From: Catonia carolina
Taxonomy: Eukaryota > Arthropoda > Insecta > Hemiptera > Achilidae
DNA length: 64,000 nucleotides
Direction: 5' to 3'
NCBI GenBank assembly: GCA_035578175.1
Contig: JAQMRL010000002.1
Span: forward strand, 76,675,645-76,739,644
The notes beneath the pieces are model-generated. The model had not been told where the DNA came from and ran no database searches. It saw only the letters and a list, made by a program, of their open reading frames with translations. The position numbers and the translations under genes were made by a program. This document shows, in pieces, positions 21,291 to 36,100 of the stretch. Each line of letters starts with the position of its first letter. Position 1 is the stretch's first letter.

Positions 21291-23070
21291 GTAAGTTTTA
21301 CAATAATTACTGGTAAAATAATTTCTTCTGCCCATAACAGACAGGTGGAGTATCAAATTATTTACACCCAATCTGTTAGTTGCAGGGCTAAAATAAATAG
21401 TTCTGTTTCTTATCGCATGGTCAGCCAATTAAATGACTGAATCATTTAAGAACAGAAGAGGTAGAGGTGTATTGTGACACTAATCAGAGTTATATCCTCT
21501 GAAAGTAATGAATTTCATTATACAGTTGGACCCTGTGGTGAATAAAGTGAAGGTGTCATTTGCAGAGTGGAAAATTTGTGCTTTTCAGAGGGCTCGGCAT
21601 GCTGATAAGCGTACTTTTCCACTCAGTGAGGAAGGCATGGTAAACCACCTCACTCCTCGTTTTACTTAGTAAAGCCTCTAGAGGTTCAAACCAACCTTTC
21701 GGCTGATGACCTAAACAACAAACAACACAAATAATTTCTATCATAATTGTGACAAATTCTGTAACTGAGGGTGGGTTGACAACTAATGCACACAAATGCT
21801 TGTAGAACACAAACAAAAACAAATTAATGTAAAATTCCTAACCTTCAAAATCATACATTTATTTTTACATTCTTTTGCCTATATGAATATATAGGAAGGA
21901 AAGTATTGTTTTCATATAGATTTTAACAAATACACTCTTCACCCGAATATACACCTAAACAGACCCCCTCAACCCACACAACAACTGCTTTTTACCAATT
22001 GGTCTGTGTGTCTCTGTGTGTGTGTATAATGCCTTCGGGCCAGCCCAGTCAGTCAGCTGGTAGAAAGTCGCTATTATTTGTTAAGTAACACTGGTTAGGC
22101 AAGTGACTTTGTATGGTGACCAGTAGAGAAGTGAGTCATGGTTTACCACGAAACCCCAACAACGTAGGATCCAAGCAGCTGAAATGAGGTTTTTAAGAAG
22201 GGCTGCTCGAAGCTGGATCTACTACGTAACAAGGAAATTAGATTTGAGTTGGGTGTATTTAGCTTGAATGAAAAAATGGAGGAGTACCGGAATCAATGTA
22301 GGCAACATTTGGAACGGATGCCAGAGGAGAGAATACCTCTCAAAGTGACGGAATATGTTCCAGTTGGAAGAAGGGAGGTGGGAAGACCTCAAAGACAATG
22401 GCAGTAGTCGAGATGTACGGGTTGGAATGTCTCGTGTTTCTGTAGACGTGCAGGATGGTTTGTGAGTTCGTAACAGGCTTATGCCTAATCCTTAATAGTA
22501 AGAAGAAGAAGAAGAAGATTTCAATTTTACTGTCTCATCCGTAAGCTTGAAATTTATTTATTTTATTTTTGACATCCAAGACCCTATCAAAGCTCACATC
22601 AGCTCTCACAGTAAAATTTAAATAATATTTTTAAGGGGATTGTGGAAAGAAAAATTCAAAAAAAATCGATTTTATGTTTTTATGTTAAAAATTATAGTTT
22701 GAAATGAGCGCTTTAAAATGGCGTTACAATCATGTTGTTATGCCAACTAGAAAATATCTTATTAATTTTTACTTTCTCTTGCCTAAATGAACATATAGGA
22801 AGGAAAGTATTGTTTTCATGTTGATTTGAAGAAATCGAGTTTTCACCGGATCTACACGTTTTCAGACCCCCTCAACCCAAAAAAACATGTTTTTAACGAT
22901 TGGTTTGTGTGTGCGTTTATACAAAATATCTCAAGAACAGAACATCGTACAAACTTGAAACTACTGAACTTGAAAGTATTGTTTTCATGTTGATTTTAAG
23001 AAATTGAGTTTTCACCGGATCTACACGTTTTCAGACCCCCTCAACCCAAAAAACATGTTTTTAATGATTG

Positions 23071-23141
<71 letters not shown>

Positions 23142-24624
23142 CAAAATATCTCAAGAACAGAACATCGTACGAACTTGAAACTTGAAACTTAAGTTACATA
23201 CGACTACTGGACCCGATATGAACATTTTTATCAAAATCGGTCAACTGGAAGCAGTAGTTTATTCGTATAATTTTTCACTTTTTTGCGATTTTCTCAAAAA
23301 CTGGTGCTACGATTTTTTTAAAAATCGCCTGATTTACTTAATTTTTTATGCTTTACAAAATAGGATAGGCACCATGTTTGTTGAAATTCTTGGTGAGGCT
23401 GTTTTCACGTAAAAAAATACTTTTTTTAAGATTATAGCTTTAATATGCATTTTAGCGTAAAAATTTATATAACAAGAGTTGTAGAGAATTTAAAATTCTA
23501 CAACTTTAATAGAAACATTTTTTTTGTATATCGCTTAGTTTAGTAGTAATTAGCAATTTTCTGTTTTTTCTCACGAAAACGTGTGAAAAATCAATTTCTT
23601 TCAGATTTCGGCGTTAGTATGCATTTCACAACAAAAGTGTATATAATCAAATTTATTGGAAATCAAAAGATCTACAACTTTTATTTAAAGCATATTTTTT
23701 GTACAGTGTCTAGTTTAGTGTGAAAGAGTGATTTTCCGTATTTTTAAGCCAAACTGAGTTCGATTGTCATTTTGCGTCATTCACTCATGATTAAAATAAG
23801 GTTATGTTTTTGAGGTTAGTTTTTGTTCATTTCTAATGTTTTAATACTAATGTTAGGTTTATTGTTAATTATTTGCATTGGCAAGAGAAAGTTGTGTGAG
23901 TGTTTCACACCAGATTTTTATTATTATACACGTTGTAGACCCTTATGGATCACGTGAAGCTTCTACGGTTCTTCCTGCGGGTTCTCCATGACATCTGCAT
24001 CTTCTCTTTCATGGCTCTCTCTCTCTTCCTCTCCTCTGTCCACGTAGTGCCGGTCTTCTTGGCTTTGATCTCTGGCTGCACTTCCCACTTGTCTATTCTT
24101 TTTCTATACGTATTGCGGTCTGTCGCGTCTTCAGAAGTGAGTTGAGAGTTGTCAAGGTCTCTTCTTACTTGTTCGGCCCAACTCATGTCTTTAAGATTTT
24201 CTGTAGCAATAAGAATCTGGTGGGTAAGTCTGTGTTCAGGAAGTCGTTGTATGTGTCCATAGAATTTAAGTCGTCTTTTTCTAATGTCTGCTGAAATGTT
24301 TGAAATTTTCTCTGTGGTTCTGTTGGTTTGTAGCCGGTATCCATTGTCAGTTTCTCGTGGTCCAAGTATTTTCCTGATAATTTTACGTTCTTCTTTTTTC
24401 ATGTTTTGTAGCAGTCTTGTTGTGAAGTGACTATATTTCTGTTGCGTATAGCACCTCGGGTTTGAGGACTGAGTTGTAGTGTCTGATTTTTACTTTCTCT
24501 TGCCTATATGAATATATAGGAAGGAAAGTATTGTTTTCATGTCGATTTTTCGAAATCGGGTTTTCACCGGATCTATACGTTTTCAGACCCCCTGAACCCA
24601 AAAAATATGTTTTTAGCGATTGGT

Positions 24625-24669
<45 letters not shown>

Positions 24670-24676
24670 TGTGTAT

Positions 24677-24707
<31 letters not shown>

Positions 24708-27700
24708 CGCGCGCGTGCGTGTGCGTGCGTGCGTGCGTGTGTGTATTCAAAATATCTCAAGAACGTTTCACACATGACGTGTTCATCGTATGAACTTGAA
24801 ACTTGAAACTTAAGTTACATACCACTACCGGACCCGACACGAACTTTTTCATCAAAATCGGTTAACCGGAAGTAGTAGTTTATTCGTGTAACTTTTCACT
24901 TTTTTGCGATTTTCTCAAAAACCGTTTCTACGATTTTTTTAAAAATCGCCTGGTTTACTCAATTTTTTATTCTCTACAAGATAGGGTAGGCACCATGTTT
25001 GCTGAAATTCTTGGTGAGGGTGTTTTCTCGTAAAAACGTTGTTTTTTAAGATTACGGCTTTACAATGCATTTCAGCGCAAAAATGTATATAATAAAAGTT
25101 GTAGAGAATTTAAAATTCTACAACTTTTATTTCAAACATTTTTTTGTATAACGCCTAGTTTAACGGTAATTAGCGATTTTCTGTTTTTTCTCACGAAAAC
25201 GTGTGAAAAATCTTTTTTTTTAAGATTTCGGACTTACAATGCATTTTACGACAAAAGTGTATAAAATAAAATTTATAGGAAATTAAAAGATCTACAACTT
25301 TTATTAAAAGCATTTTTCTCTACAGAGCCTAGTTTAGGGTGAAAGAGTGATTTTCCGTTTTTTTAAGCCAAACAGGTCGATTTTCATTGTGCGTCTTTCA
25401 TATATGATTAAAAGTAGGTTATGTTTATTGAGGTTAGTTTTTTGTTTATTTCTAATATTTTATTACTAATGTTAGGTTATATTATTAATTATTTACATTG
25501 GCAAGAGAAAGTTGTGTGAGTGTTTCACACCAGATTTTTTTCCTGTTGGTTTCCGTTCTCTTGAATCTTATCTTTCCGTCTCTCAGTAGGTTGTAATTTC
25601 CAGATTTCTCCAAATTCTTTCTCTCTATATTCAGCTCCCTCATGTCGTTCATAACCATTCTGAGCCACTTGGGTTGGGTTTTCCTCTTCCAGTAAAATTC
25701 TGTTAGCCTTTTTAATAGTTTTATCTCGGGCATTTTTAGGATGTGCCCCAGGAAAGATATCCTCCTCCTTCTCATGACGTCCGTCAGTGGGTCTATCCTC
25801 TGGTACACTTGTGCATTGGAGATGTTCTGGTATTTTCCCTCTTGGATGTTCCATTTCCCTATACAGTTCCTAACAATCTTCCTCTCAGTTGTCTCCATTC
25901 TTCCTCCTCCATACTTGACTGTCGGATCCCATAATGTTTCACACCCATATAATATCTCTGGTAACACTACTGTCCTGTAATGCCTGATTTTTGTGTTTAT
26001 AGACATAGTTTTCTTGTTATATATATTTTTTGTGGTAATTAGGGATCTGATTAATTTATTTTGTCTTTCAAGCAAGGTTCTCCTCTCTTTAAGGTTATGA
26101 TTAATTATCTCACCTAGATATTTGAATTACATATAGTATATAGTGGCGACTATTTACAACACTATGGGTCGTTTGTCGCAGTCAAAACGCCATTTTTGCC
26201 TGTCTTGCCATGACTCCTCCTCTATGTTTCTTCTTTCCATGGCTCTGACAATACCTTCCATCCATCTCCCTCTCGGTCTTCCTCTTTTTCTATTTCGCTG
26301 CGGTCTCCAGTTCCATGCCTTCAGTGGGATTCGTACGTTGCTCATTCTTCGCATGTGACCATACCAGTGCAGTTGTTTTCTCTCAATATGGTCTATTATT
26401 GAGTCTTCAATGCCCATTATCTCTCTTACTCTTATATTCGTTACCCTATATCGTAACGTCAATCTGCAACATCTTCTCCAGTATCTGTTCTCCACTGTAC
26501 TGATTCTATTTTCATGTTTTGCGCAATGGTCCACACTTCTGCCCCATATGTCACCGTACCTTCCACTATTGCTGAAAATATTCGTTTCTTTACGTCTTTT
26601 CTTATGTTGAGACTCCACAGAATTGAGTTCAGTTGACCAGTTAATGCCTTTCCTTTCACAATTTTATTAGCTATGTCTTTTTCGTCCCTTCCATTTTTTG
26701 TAAACGTCACTCCTAAATATTTATACTCTTCAACATTCTTAATGATGTTTCCGTTTACATTAAGGTCTCTTCCATCTCTTCCAATAACCAAGTACTGCGT
26801 CTTTTCCGTGTTCACCTCTAGCCCCCATTTATCATACTCCTCTATTAATTTTCGCAACATGTATTCCAAATCTTCTTCATCCTCAGCTAGAACAGCCTGG
26901 TCGTCAGCAAACAAAAGTGTATGAATGTAGTCTCTTCCCAACTGGACTCCCATATTCCTACATTTTCTACACCATTTTTCCAGTGCCGCATTCATGTATA
27001 TCTTAAACAGGGTAGGAGATATACAACACCCCTGTCTCAAACCTTTGTTGACAAGAAACATGCTTGACACTCCTTCTCGACTTTTCACGCAACTCATATT
27101 ATCTTCATACATCTTTTTTACTGCGTTGATGTATGTATTGTTTATTCCACTTCTCTCCATGGCTTCCCATAATCTGTTTATTGGTACACTCTCATAAGCC
27201 TTCTTCAAATCAATGAAGGCTATATGCAGTTCACTGCCATGTGCAATTGTTTTTTTCAATCAGTTGTTTCAAGCAGAATATATTATCAATACAGGACCTT
27301 CCTGCTCGGAACCCACTTTGTTCTTCCTGATCTACTACTTCCTTTTCAATTCTATCTCTTAGTATTCGTCCATACAGTCTACCGGTTGAAGCTGTAACAC
27401 TCAGTCCACGATAATTGGAACACTCTCTTTTATCCCCTTTTTTGTACAGTGAACTAATGTGGGCAATCTTCCATTCTGTAGGTACATCTTCCCCTTCAAT
27501 ACACTTTTGAAATAAGGTTACTACATATTCTATAACCACATCGGGAGCATTCTTATATAGTTCAATCGGTATACCTCCAGGACCCGCTGCTTTATTACCT
27601 TTCATTACGTTAATTGCATGTTTCACTTCATCCTTCTCCAAAGGTTCCGTTTGATTCATTTCCTCTATTACATCATACCTAACCTCTTTGAATTCATTTC

Positions 27701-30144
27701 TATTTTCTGTCAACAATTCTTGATAGTACCTTTTCCACATTTCTTGTCCAATACGGTCGATTGTCAAAGTTTCTTTTTTCTTTTTCCTTAATTTTTTTAA
27801 AATATCCCACGCTGCTCTAGATCTGGATCTTCCTAACTGGCTATCAATATCCGTACACGTCTTGTCCCAAAATACATTTTTTGCTACTGTTACTTCCTTT
27901 TTTACAAGATAACAAAACCTTCTGTATAACTGTTTATCTTGATCATCTTTAGTAGAGAGCCATTTGAGGTACGCTTTCTTCTTTTCCTTCACTAAATTCT
28001 CCAGTTCTTCATTCCACCAATAGTTTCTTCTGCCGTTTACTTCTTTCCGTCTTTGTTCTCCTAACGCTTCTTTGGCTGCTTCATGTATCCATCCTTTTAA
28101 CTGGTCATACATTTGTTGTGGAGCACCTAGTGGTGGTTCTACCCTTGAAGCCAATCTTAACCTATAAAGAAAGACTGTGGATTCATTTTGTAAGCTTTCG
28201 ATATTATATCTTACTTGTTGTACTTGTTGAAGTTCATCTGAATTATTATTACATCCTACAAATTTCCTTCTCATTACCAGCCGTGACTTGAGTAAGAAAT
28301 GATCAGATCCACACACTGCGTCTCTCTGCACTCGGACATCCAGTACCTTTATACAAGATCTTTGCTTGGTTATTACATAATCTATTATTGATTTAAGTCC
28401 TCTGGTACTTTGTTGCCATGTAAACTTGTGGATGTCCTTGTGTTGGAAGAAACCGTTTAGCATCTTCAAGTTGTATTGTTGGCACATCTGTATCAATCTC
28501 CGACCGTTATCATTTACTATGTCTTCTCCAAACTGTCCTACAACTTCGTCCTGTGTTTTCTTTCCTGTTCTTCCATTCATGTCTCCCATCAATATTATTT
28601 CGTTTCTTTGCCCTATGGTGTCTAAAAGTTCCGTCAATTTCTCATAAAATTCCTCTGTTACCTCAAAGGCAGCATCATCCGTAGGGGCGTATCCTCCTAC
28701 AATGAAATATGTCACTCTCTCTGAACTTTTCATTTCCAAAGTTATTATTCTCTCATTTATCGCAGTCCGGTTCTTTATAAATTTTTCTAACTTCTTACTT
28801 ACTACTATTGATACTCCAGATTTTCTCTTTTCTCTTTATCCACACCACTGAAAAAATGTAAATACTCTCCCTTTCTTTCATTTCCATAACCTTTCTTCTT
28901 TGTTTCTGTTAGAACTACAATATCCATATTCTGTTTCTTTAGTTCCTGGAAGACCTCTTCTTCTTTTGTCCTAAGTCCTTGAATATTCCATCATCCGAAA
29001 TTCATTAAATTTTTCCGTTTCCAATTTTGTTTTCCGTTTAATTCCGTTCCAATCCGAGGCGTATTTTGACTTCTTTTTGCAGTTTGTGTTTTTCCGGAGA
29101 ATGAGGAGCAAGCCCATTGCACCAACCCGCAACCTGGAGGACCGGGTAATTTGCATAGAGTTTTCTTCTCCATAGGTAAACTGCTTCCACTACAGCTTGC
29201 AGAGCTTTGCCCGCCCTGGATTTTCTTTGGGTTCACTCCCTAGGCTCTTCCACCCTCTCCGCCGTTGGGAATGTCTTCCTCTTCTGCCTTCGAGGCCATT
29301 GACAGGTTTTCACCCTTGACCCTGGGCAGGGGCCCTCACAGGGTGCTACCATCCGGAGCCAGATGGACCCTGGATTTTTACGAGGTGTATCTCCTCCCGC
29401 TCCTCCTTCCTCACCACTTGCAAGATGAGGCCCCGGGCTTGCGACCGGCAGTGCTAAACAGCACCGTTGGCGGAGTTGATATTTGAATTCTTTAATCAAA
29501 TCAATATCTTGTCCATTAACTTTGATTTTACCTATGTTTTTATTATATTATTTTCTAGGAATGATGTTAGAAAATTGGGCAACTGATTTCATTGGACTAC
29601 GCGGTAGCAGTGGAAATATTCAAGAGCCGATTGCGTGCGCATCTAACATGACGGATGAACTCGGTAACGTTCTAGCATGTGTCTTACCAATCAGTTATAC
29701 GACAAATAACAAAATGGAGGACGATTTAAATACAGAACCAAATATCATTGATACTGATACTGAAATAAATGAAATAAATAACGTAACAAACGATGAAATA
29801 TTAATTGAACAAGATTACGTACCTTCATCTTCAGAAAATAGATTAAATTTAAAATTAAACAGTACGTCGCTTTATGATTTTTATGAAAGGATGAGATTTT
29901 TAGTTCAAGATCCAATGCCTGTACCAGATAAAACTAAATTATCCCAGTTGCCGAGTTTTCTTGTGTGAGTATTATTTATGTATTTTTACTTTCTCTTGCC
30001 TATATGAATATATAGGAAAGAAAGTATTGTTTTCATGTCGATTTTTCGAAATCCACTCTTCACCGGATCTATACGTTTTCAGACCCCCTGAACCCAAAAA
30101 ACATGTTTTTAGCGATTGGTCTGTGTGTGTGTGTGTGTGCGTGC

Positions 30145-30182
<38 letters not shown>

Positions 30183-33100
30183 AAAATATCTCAAAAACGG
30201 AACATCGTACGAACTTGAAACTTGAAACTTAAGTTACATACCACTACCGGACCCGACACAAACATTTTCATCAAAATCGGTCAACCGGAAGTAGTACTTT
30301 ATTCGTGTAATTTTTCACTTTTTTGTGATTTTCTCAAAAACTGGTCCTACGATTTTTTTTAAAATCGCCTCATTTACTCTATTTTTTATTCTCTACAAAA
30401 TAGGGTAGGCACCATGTTTGCTGAAATTCTTGGTGAGGGTGTTTTCTCGTAAAACGTTGTTTTTTAAGATTACGGCTTTACAATGCATTTCAGCGCAAAA
30501 ATGTATATAATAAAAGTTGGAGAGAATTTAAAAACCTACAACTTTTATTTCAAACATTTATTGTATAACGCTTAGTTTAGCGGTAATTAGCAATTTTCTG
30601 TATTTTCTCACGAAAACGTGAGAAAAATCAATTTTTTTAACATTTCGGCCTTAGTATGCATTTTATAATAAAAGTGTATATAATCAAATTTATAGAAAAT
30701 TAAAAGATCTACAACTTTTATTTAAAGCATTTTTCTCTATAGAGCCTACTTTAGCGTGAAAGAGTGATTTTTCGTATTTTTAAGCCAAACTGAGGTCGAT
30801 TTTCATTTTGCGACTTTCACTCATGATTAAAATAAGGTTATGTTTTTGAGGTTAGTTTTTTGTTTATTTCTTATGTTTTATTACTAATGTTAGGTTTATT
30901 GTTAATTATTTGCACTGGCAAGAGAAAGTTGTGTGAGTGTTTCACACCAGATTTTTACTTTCTCTTGCCTGTATAAATATTTATACATTTCAGCCGTTCT
31001 TAGTTTGCTCCTACTGTCAACATGTATTCATTCATAATAATAGTTTAGAGCATGTACAGTCCAGCCTCTCTAAGTTTGCTCCTAATTTAAATAAATAATG
31101 ACGTCACTGAGCATGCGCATTATGTAAAAATGTGTACACGCTGATTAAAAAATTACAACAAAATACTTTCAAAAGTATTTAAATTCAAAATACTTTTAAA
31201 AGTATTTTTATAAATGAAATTGTTAGGCCTACAACATATCACGACTGATGTTTTTAGTACTTTAAGTACTTATAATTAAAAAAATAGTTGACTTAATAGG
31301 AATACGACATCCATAAAGTCACGGACTCTAGCGTGCACCCTGTAGTAGCTGGTTTTGGTTTGTTGACAGTAGGAGCAAACTTAGAGCGGCTGAACTATAG
31401 AAACAATGAAGTTCCTGGGAGTATTTCTAGATAGATTTTTGTCTTGGGGCTTCGATACCAATCAAACTATACCTATACCAATCGGAAGCATTTAACATAC
31501 CCAGTGCATGGCAGCAAGAATGGGCATCAAAGCAGCAAGAACAAATCCCATGGTTTTCACAAAAACCACCAGGTTTTGGACTACCTCGTAGAAAATGGTC
31601 AGCTCTAAATAGAATAAGAACAAAACACGGTAGGTGTGCTGATTTATTGTTTAAATGGGGCAAAATACCATCGCCTTTATGTGAGTGTGGCCAAAGACAA
31701 ACTATTGATCACATAGTGAAAGAGTGCAGAATAACTGACTTTAGAGGAGGGACAAGAGCGGATTTCCTGATGGCAACTCCAGAATCAATAGCCTACTTGG
31801 ACAGACTGGATGTCTGTTTATAGACTTAAGCATGTTTTTATAATTACGTACTGTATGTACATATTTTTCATGTTTTTTTTATGACTATTTGTTTCCCAAA
31901 CAATCATTAATGTTATTTCCCATCCTTATAGACAGAGGGTCATATTTGATCCCAATATATAACAATTATGATGCTGATTTTTAAATGTCTTGAAAAGCCA
32001 TACGCTAAATAAATAAATATACCAATAAAGTTTGTAGTAAAATATCATCTGGGGTATTTGCACTAAAACAAATTGCCAGATTAAATGATAAAAAATTACT
32101 AATGGCAGCTTATCATGGCCTCATTCTGTCTCATATCCGTTATGGTATCTTAGTATGAAGTAATTCTAACATGGGTAATATGAATAGGGTTTTTAAAATT
32201 CAAAAGAATTTTTTTTTTTTTGGTTTAACGTCCGACTGTTTTGTAAACTGCTACTAATGCAGACGGTGAAGGATGAAATGAATTTTTTGTAACGTATGAA
32301 AAAATGCCATGCCCGAGTGGAATTCGAACCCAAGACCGCGTGATGAGCGGAGAGCACGTTACCAACATCGCCAACGCGATGTTGGTAAGCTATTAGGTGT
32401 ATGGTGGGAGCTAAACAGCTAACCTCATCCACACTACTATTTAAGCAGCTTAAATTGCTTACAGTTCCCTCTCTCTATATTTTTCAGGTGATTATGTATG
32501 TTAAGCAAAATAATTTTATTTAGGATTTCATTGTTCACAAACATAATGCGAGAAACAGAAATGATTTTTATGTAGCTAATCACTCCACAAAATTGTTTAA
32601 ACTAAAATCTTCTTATGCAGGGAGAAAATTCATGAATAAATTAACCCAATTTTTAAAATGTTATGATAATTTGCATTGCTTTAAAAAAAATTTGAAAAAT
32701 TACTTGATTGGTGAAATTTTTTATAGCGTACAAGAATTTATTTCTTGATAGTAGTGATACATTGTGTGATTCTTATATGTAAAGGGTCTTTTTTTAGAGG
32801 TATAGAACTTAAGTTGGCAGTACTGATTTCTATGGCGGCCATTTTGAAAACTGTTTTGTAATTTATGTTAAGCTTGGTTTGCCATTTTATAATGAATAGA
32901 CTGACGCATGAACAACGCTTGCATATTGTGCAGATTTATTTTGAAAATCATGGTTCGGTTCGTGAACTTATCGCTGTTGATCCTGATTTTCACACGAAAA
33001 TTTTGTTCAGTGATGAAGCCCATTTTTGGTTGAATGGTACGTGAATAAACAAAACTGACGCATTTGGAGTAAAGGTAATCCTCGATAAATTGCTGAGAAG

Positions 33101-36100
33101 CCTTTACATCCAGAAAAAGTGACTGTTTGGTGTGCTTTATGGGCTGGTGGTTATACTTCTTCAAAAATGATGCCGGGCAGAATGTTACAGTCAATGGTGA
33201 CCACTGCAGAGCCATGATCAATGACTTTTTTGTTTCTGAATTGAATTGCCTTAATGTTGGAGAGCTGTGGTTTCAACAAGATGGTACAACATGTCACACA
33301 GCGCGTGCCACAATCGATTTACTGAAGGAAACATTTGGTGAACGCATAATTTCACGTTCTGGACATGTAAATTGGCCTTCGAGGTCATGCGATCTAACAC
33401 TGCTGGACTATTTTTTGTGGGGGTATGTGAAGTCGCTAGTCTATGCCAATAAGCCACAGACAATTGACTACTTGGAAGGCAACATTCGCCACGTTATTAC
33501 CAATATACAGCCCCAAATGCTGCAAAAAGTGGTCACACATTGGTCGTCTCGATTTGACCACGTCCGATCAGCCACATGCCGGAAATTATTTTTAAATAAA
33601 AATGGCAAATAATTATCTTTAAAATAAAACCAATTCCACGTCAATTGTTCAATTATTCTGTGTTTTATTTCATTTTAAAGTTCTATACCTCTAAAAAAAA
33701 CACCCGTTATTTCATGTGTTATAACTGACATGTCCTATACTCCTTCTGGAGTCTCCAGGTCACAGTAAAACTGAAATAATTTTGTTTATGATTTACAGAA
33801 TGTTTGGTGCGACAAAGCAGGTCGAAATTTATGGTTTATCACAATACAAAATAGAAGATGTGCAGGTAAACACTTCGTCTTTGACTCTAATCAATAAATT
33901 CAAATGGGATAACATCAATATAACTGGATTGTACGAAGTAGACATGTCTGGCCCAAGGATACACATGTATGGCAACGGTCCTTTCAGGTATTATTCCATC
34001 ATTTTTCATTCTATATATTTTTTTAATCCTAATTTGTGTACGTTGCAATCTGTTCAATTTAGAACAATAAGCAACCCCATCACCCAATCAGATGAGGATG
34101 ATGTGTATGACGTGTAAATGAGACTGTGTAGTCTTCTACAGACCCAGGCCGACCATTTATAGGCTAAAATATTGCCTATATTTAAGAATGGAGATAGCCA
34201 GTTAGTTGAAAATTATAGGCCCATAAGTATTTTAAACACAATCAGTAAAATTTTTGAAAAGGTAGTATTTATTAGGTTAATCAGTTTCTTGACTGAAAAC
34301 CTAATCATCTCAGAGGATCAGCATGGTTTCCAAAAAGGTAGATCAACTAAAACTGCAATTGCTTCCCTTGTGGAGCAAGTAGTTGATATATTGGATGCCG
34401 GGGAGAAAGCATTGGCAGTGTTTCTGGATCTGAGTAAAGCTTTCGATTGTGTTGATCATGAAATTTTATTGAAAACACTAGAGTCATTAGGCGTTAGGGA
34501 TGTAGAATTGAAATGGTTTCAATCTTACCTTATTAATAGATTACAGTGTGTGGAGTTAACTAGGGTTGTTAGAGGGAAACTTACAAAGGTTGTATCTGGA
34601 AAGCTTGAAGTCAAAGCAGGCGTTCCACAAGGGTCAGTTTTAGGTCCAATTCTGTTTCTATTGTACATTAATAGGTTACCAGAAGTCATACCTAATGGCA
34701 GAGCTTTGTTGTTTGCTGATGATACTTCAGTAATCAGTAACAGTTTACTGGTAGATGCTCTTGAAGTAAATACACATGTTAACATAGAGTCCGTAGTACA
34801 GTTCTTGAATCAAATGTTATTAACAGTTAATGGGAAAAAGTGTCAGTACTTGCAGTTTAAAAATAAACATAACGTTAAAGAAAGTAGAGAAGTGGATGTA
34901 TTTATTCATAATAATAGTTTAGAGCATGTAGAAACAGTGAAGTTCCTAACAGTATCTCTAGATAGATCTTTGTCCTGGGACTTATATACCAATCAAGTTT
35001 GTAGTAAAATATCATCTGGGGTATTGGCATTAAAACAAATTGCCAGATTAAATGATAAAAAATTACTAATGGCAGCTTATCATGGCCTCATTCTGTCTCA
35101 TATTCGTTATGGTATTTTAGTATGGGGTAATTCTAGCATGGGTAATATGAATAGGGTTTTTAAAATTCAAAAGAGAGCTATTAGGTGTATGGTGGGAGCT
35201 AACTAGCTAACCTCATCGACACCACTATTTAAGGACCTTAAATTGCTTACAGTTCCCTCTCTCTACATTTTTGAGGTGATTATGTATGTTAGGCAAAATA
35301 ATGTTATGCACAATTTCAATGTTCACAATCATAACACGAGAAAAAGGAATGATTATTATGTGGCTAATCACTCCACAAAATTGTTTGAACAAAAACCTAC
35401 TTATGCAGGGAGAAAATTCGTAAATAAATTACCCCAATCGTTAAAGTGTTGTGAGGATTTGAATTCCTTTAAAAAAAATCTAAAAAATTACTTGATCAGT
35501 GAAACTTTTTGTAGCGTACAAGAATTTCTTTGTTGATAGTAGTGATACATTGTGTGATTCTTATATGTATTTCAGGTGTTATATCTGATGACATGTCCTA
35601 TACTCCTCCTGGAGTCTCCAGGGCGCAAAAAAAAAGAAAATTTAGCGACGTGCGGTTGGTGGCACACTGTTCTACGTCATTCCTTTTGTGAACACATTTT
35701 CTTGGATTGTTGATATCTCATTTAATTTTTGTGCTGTTCTGTTTTTAGTACGACGTGTTTAAGTACTAGTGACAATTTTTGTAATGTGCGAAATTCGGGA
35801 GCAAAGGTACAACGTGAAATTTCACGTGAAGCAGGGGACAACTTTCACAGAAACATTTCAACTTTTGAAACAAGCTTAAGGAGATGATTCTCTGAGTTGT
35901 ACGCATTGTTGTAAATAGTTTTCTCAATTTGAAAGTGGTCGCCAGTCAATTGAAGATGACCCTCGACCTGGAACGCCTTTGACTTCAACTGATGGCACCC
36001 TTGTTAGGAAAATCCGTAATCTGGTGCGTGTAAATCGCCGATTGACTGTTAGAGAACTTTCAGAAGAGGTGGGCATCTCAATTGGATCGTACCATGAAAT

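Larger units (their letters stand above)
31021..33768 (+). mobile_element. L1-type LINE (Jockey/CR1-like) copy 1, carrying four nested insertions
   Basis: Degraded 3' half of the LINE seen more fully at 34152-35640. It begins at TTCATAATAATAGTTTAGAG and ends ACATGTCCTATACTCC...GGAGTCTCCAGG at about 33765. Interrupted by MITE B (31057-31397), a Jockey-clade fragment (31472-32016), SINE T1 (32208-32397) and a mariner-like element (32782-33707). The sister copy supplies the empty site for each. Confidence 0.85.

Noticed and set aside
24531..24806. Frames such as CVCVCVCVC and THTHTHTH
   Set aside because: These are translations of (GT)n/(CA)n microsatellites inside repeat A, not proteins. The same applies at 13410, 23004, 29972, 38457, 40284 and 54299.
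29233..29499. 88-codon GC-rich frame on - ([15 protein letters not shown]...)
   Set aside because: It corresponds to the 5' untranslated part of the RTE-like LINE. Its codon content reflects the GC-rich composition and it has no domain.
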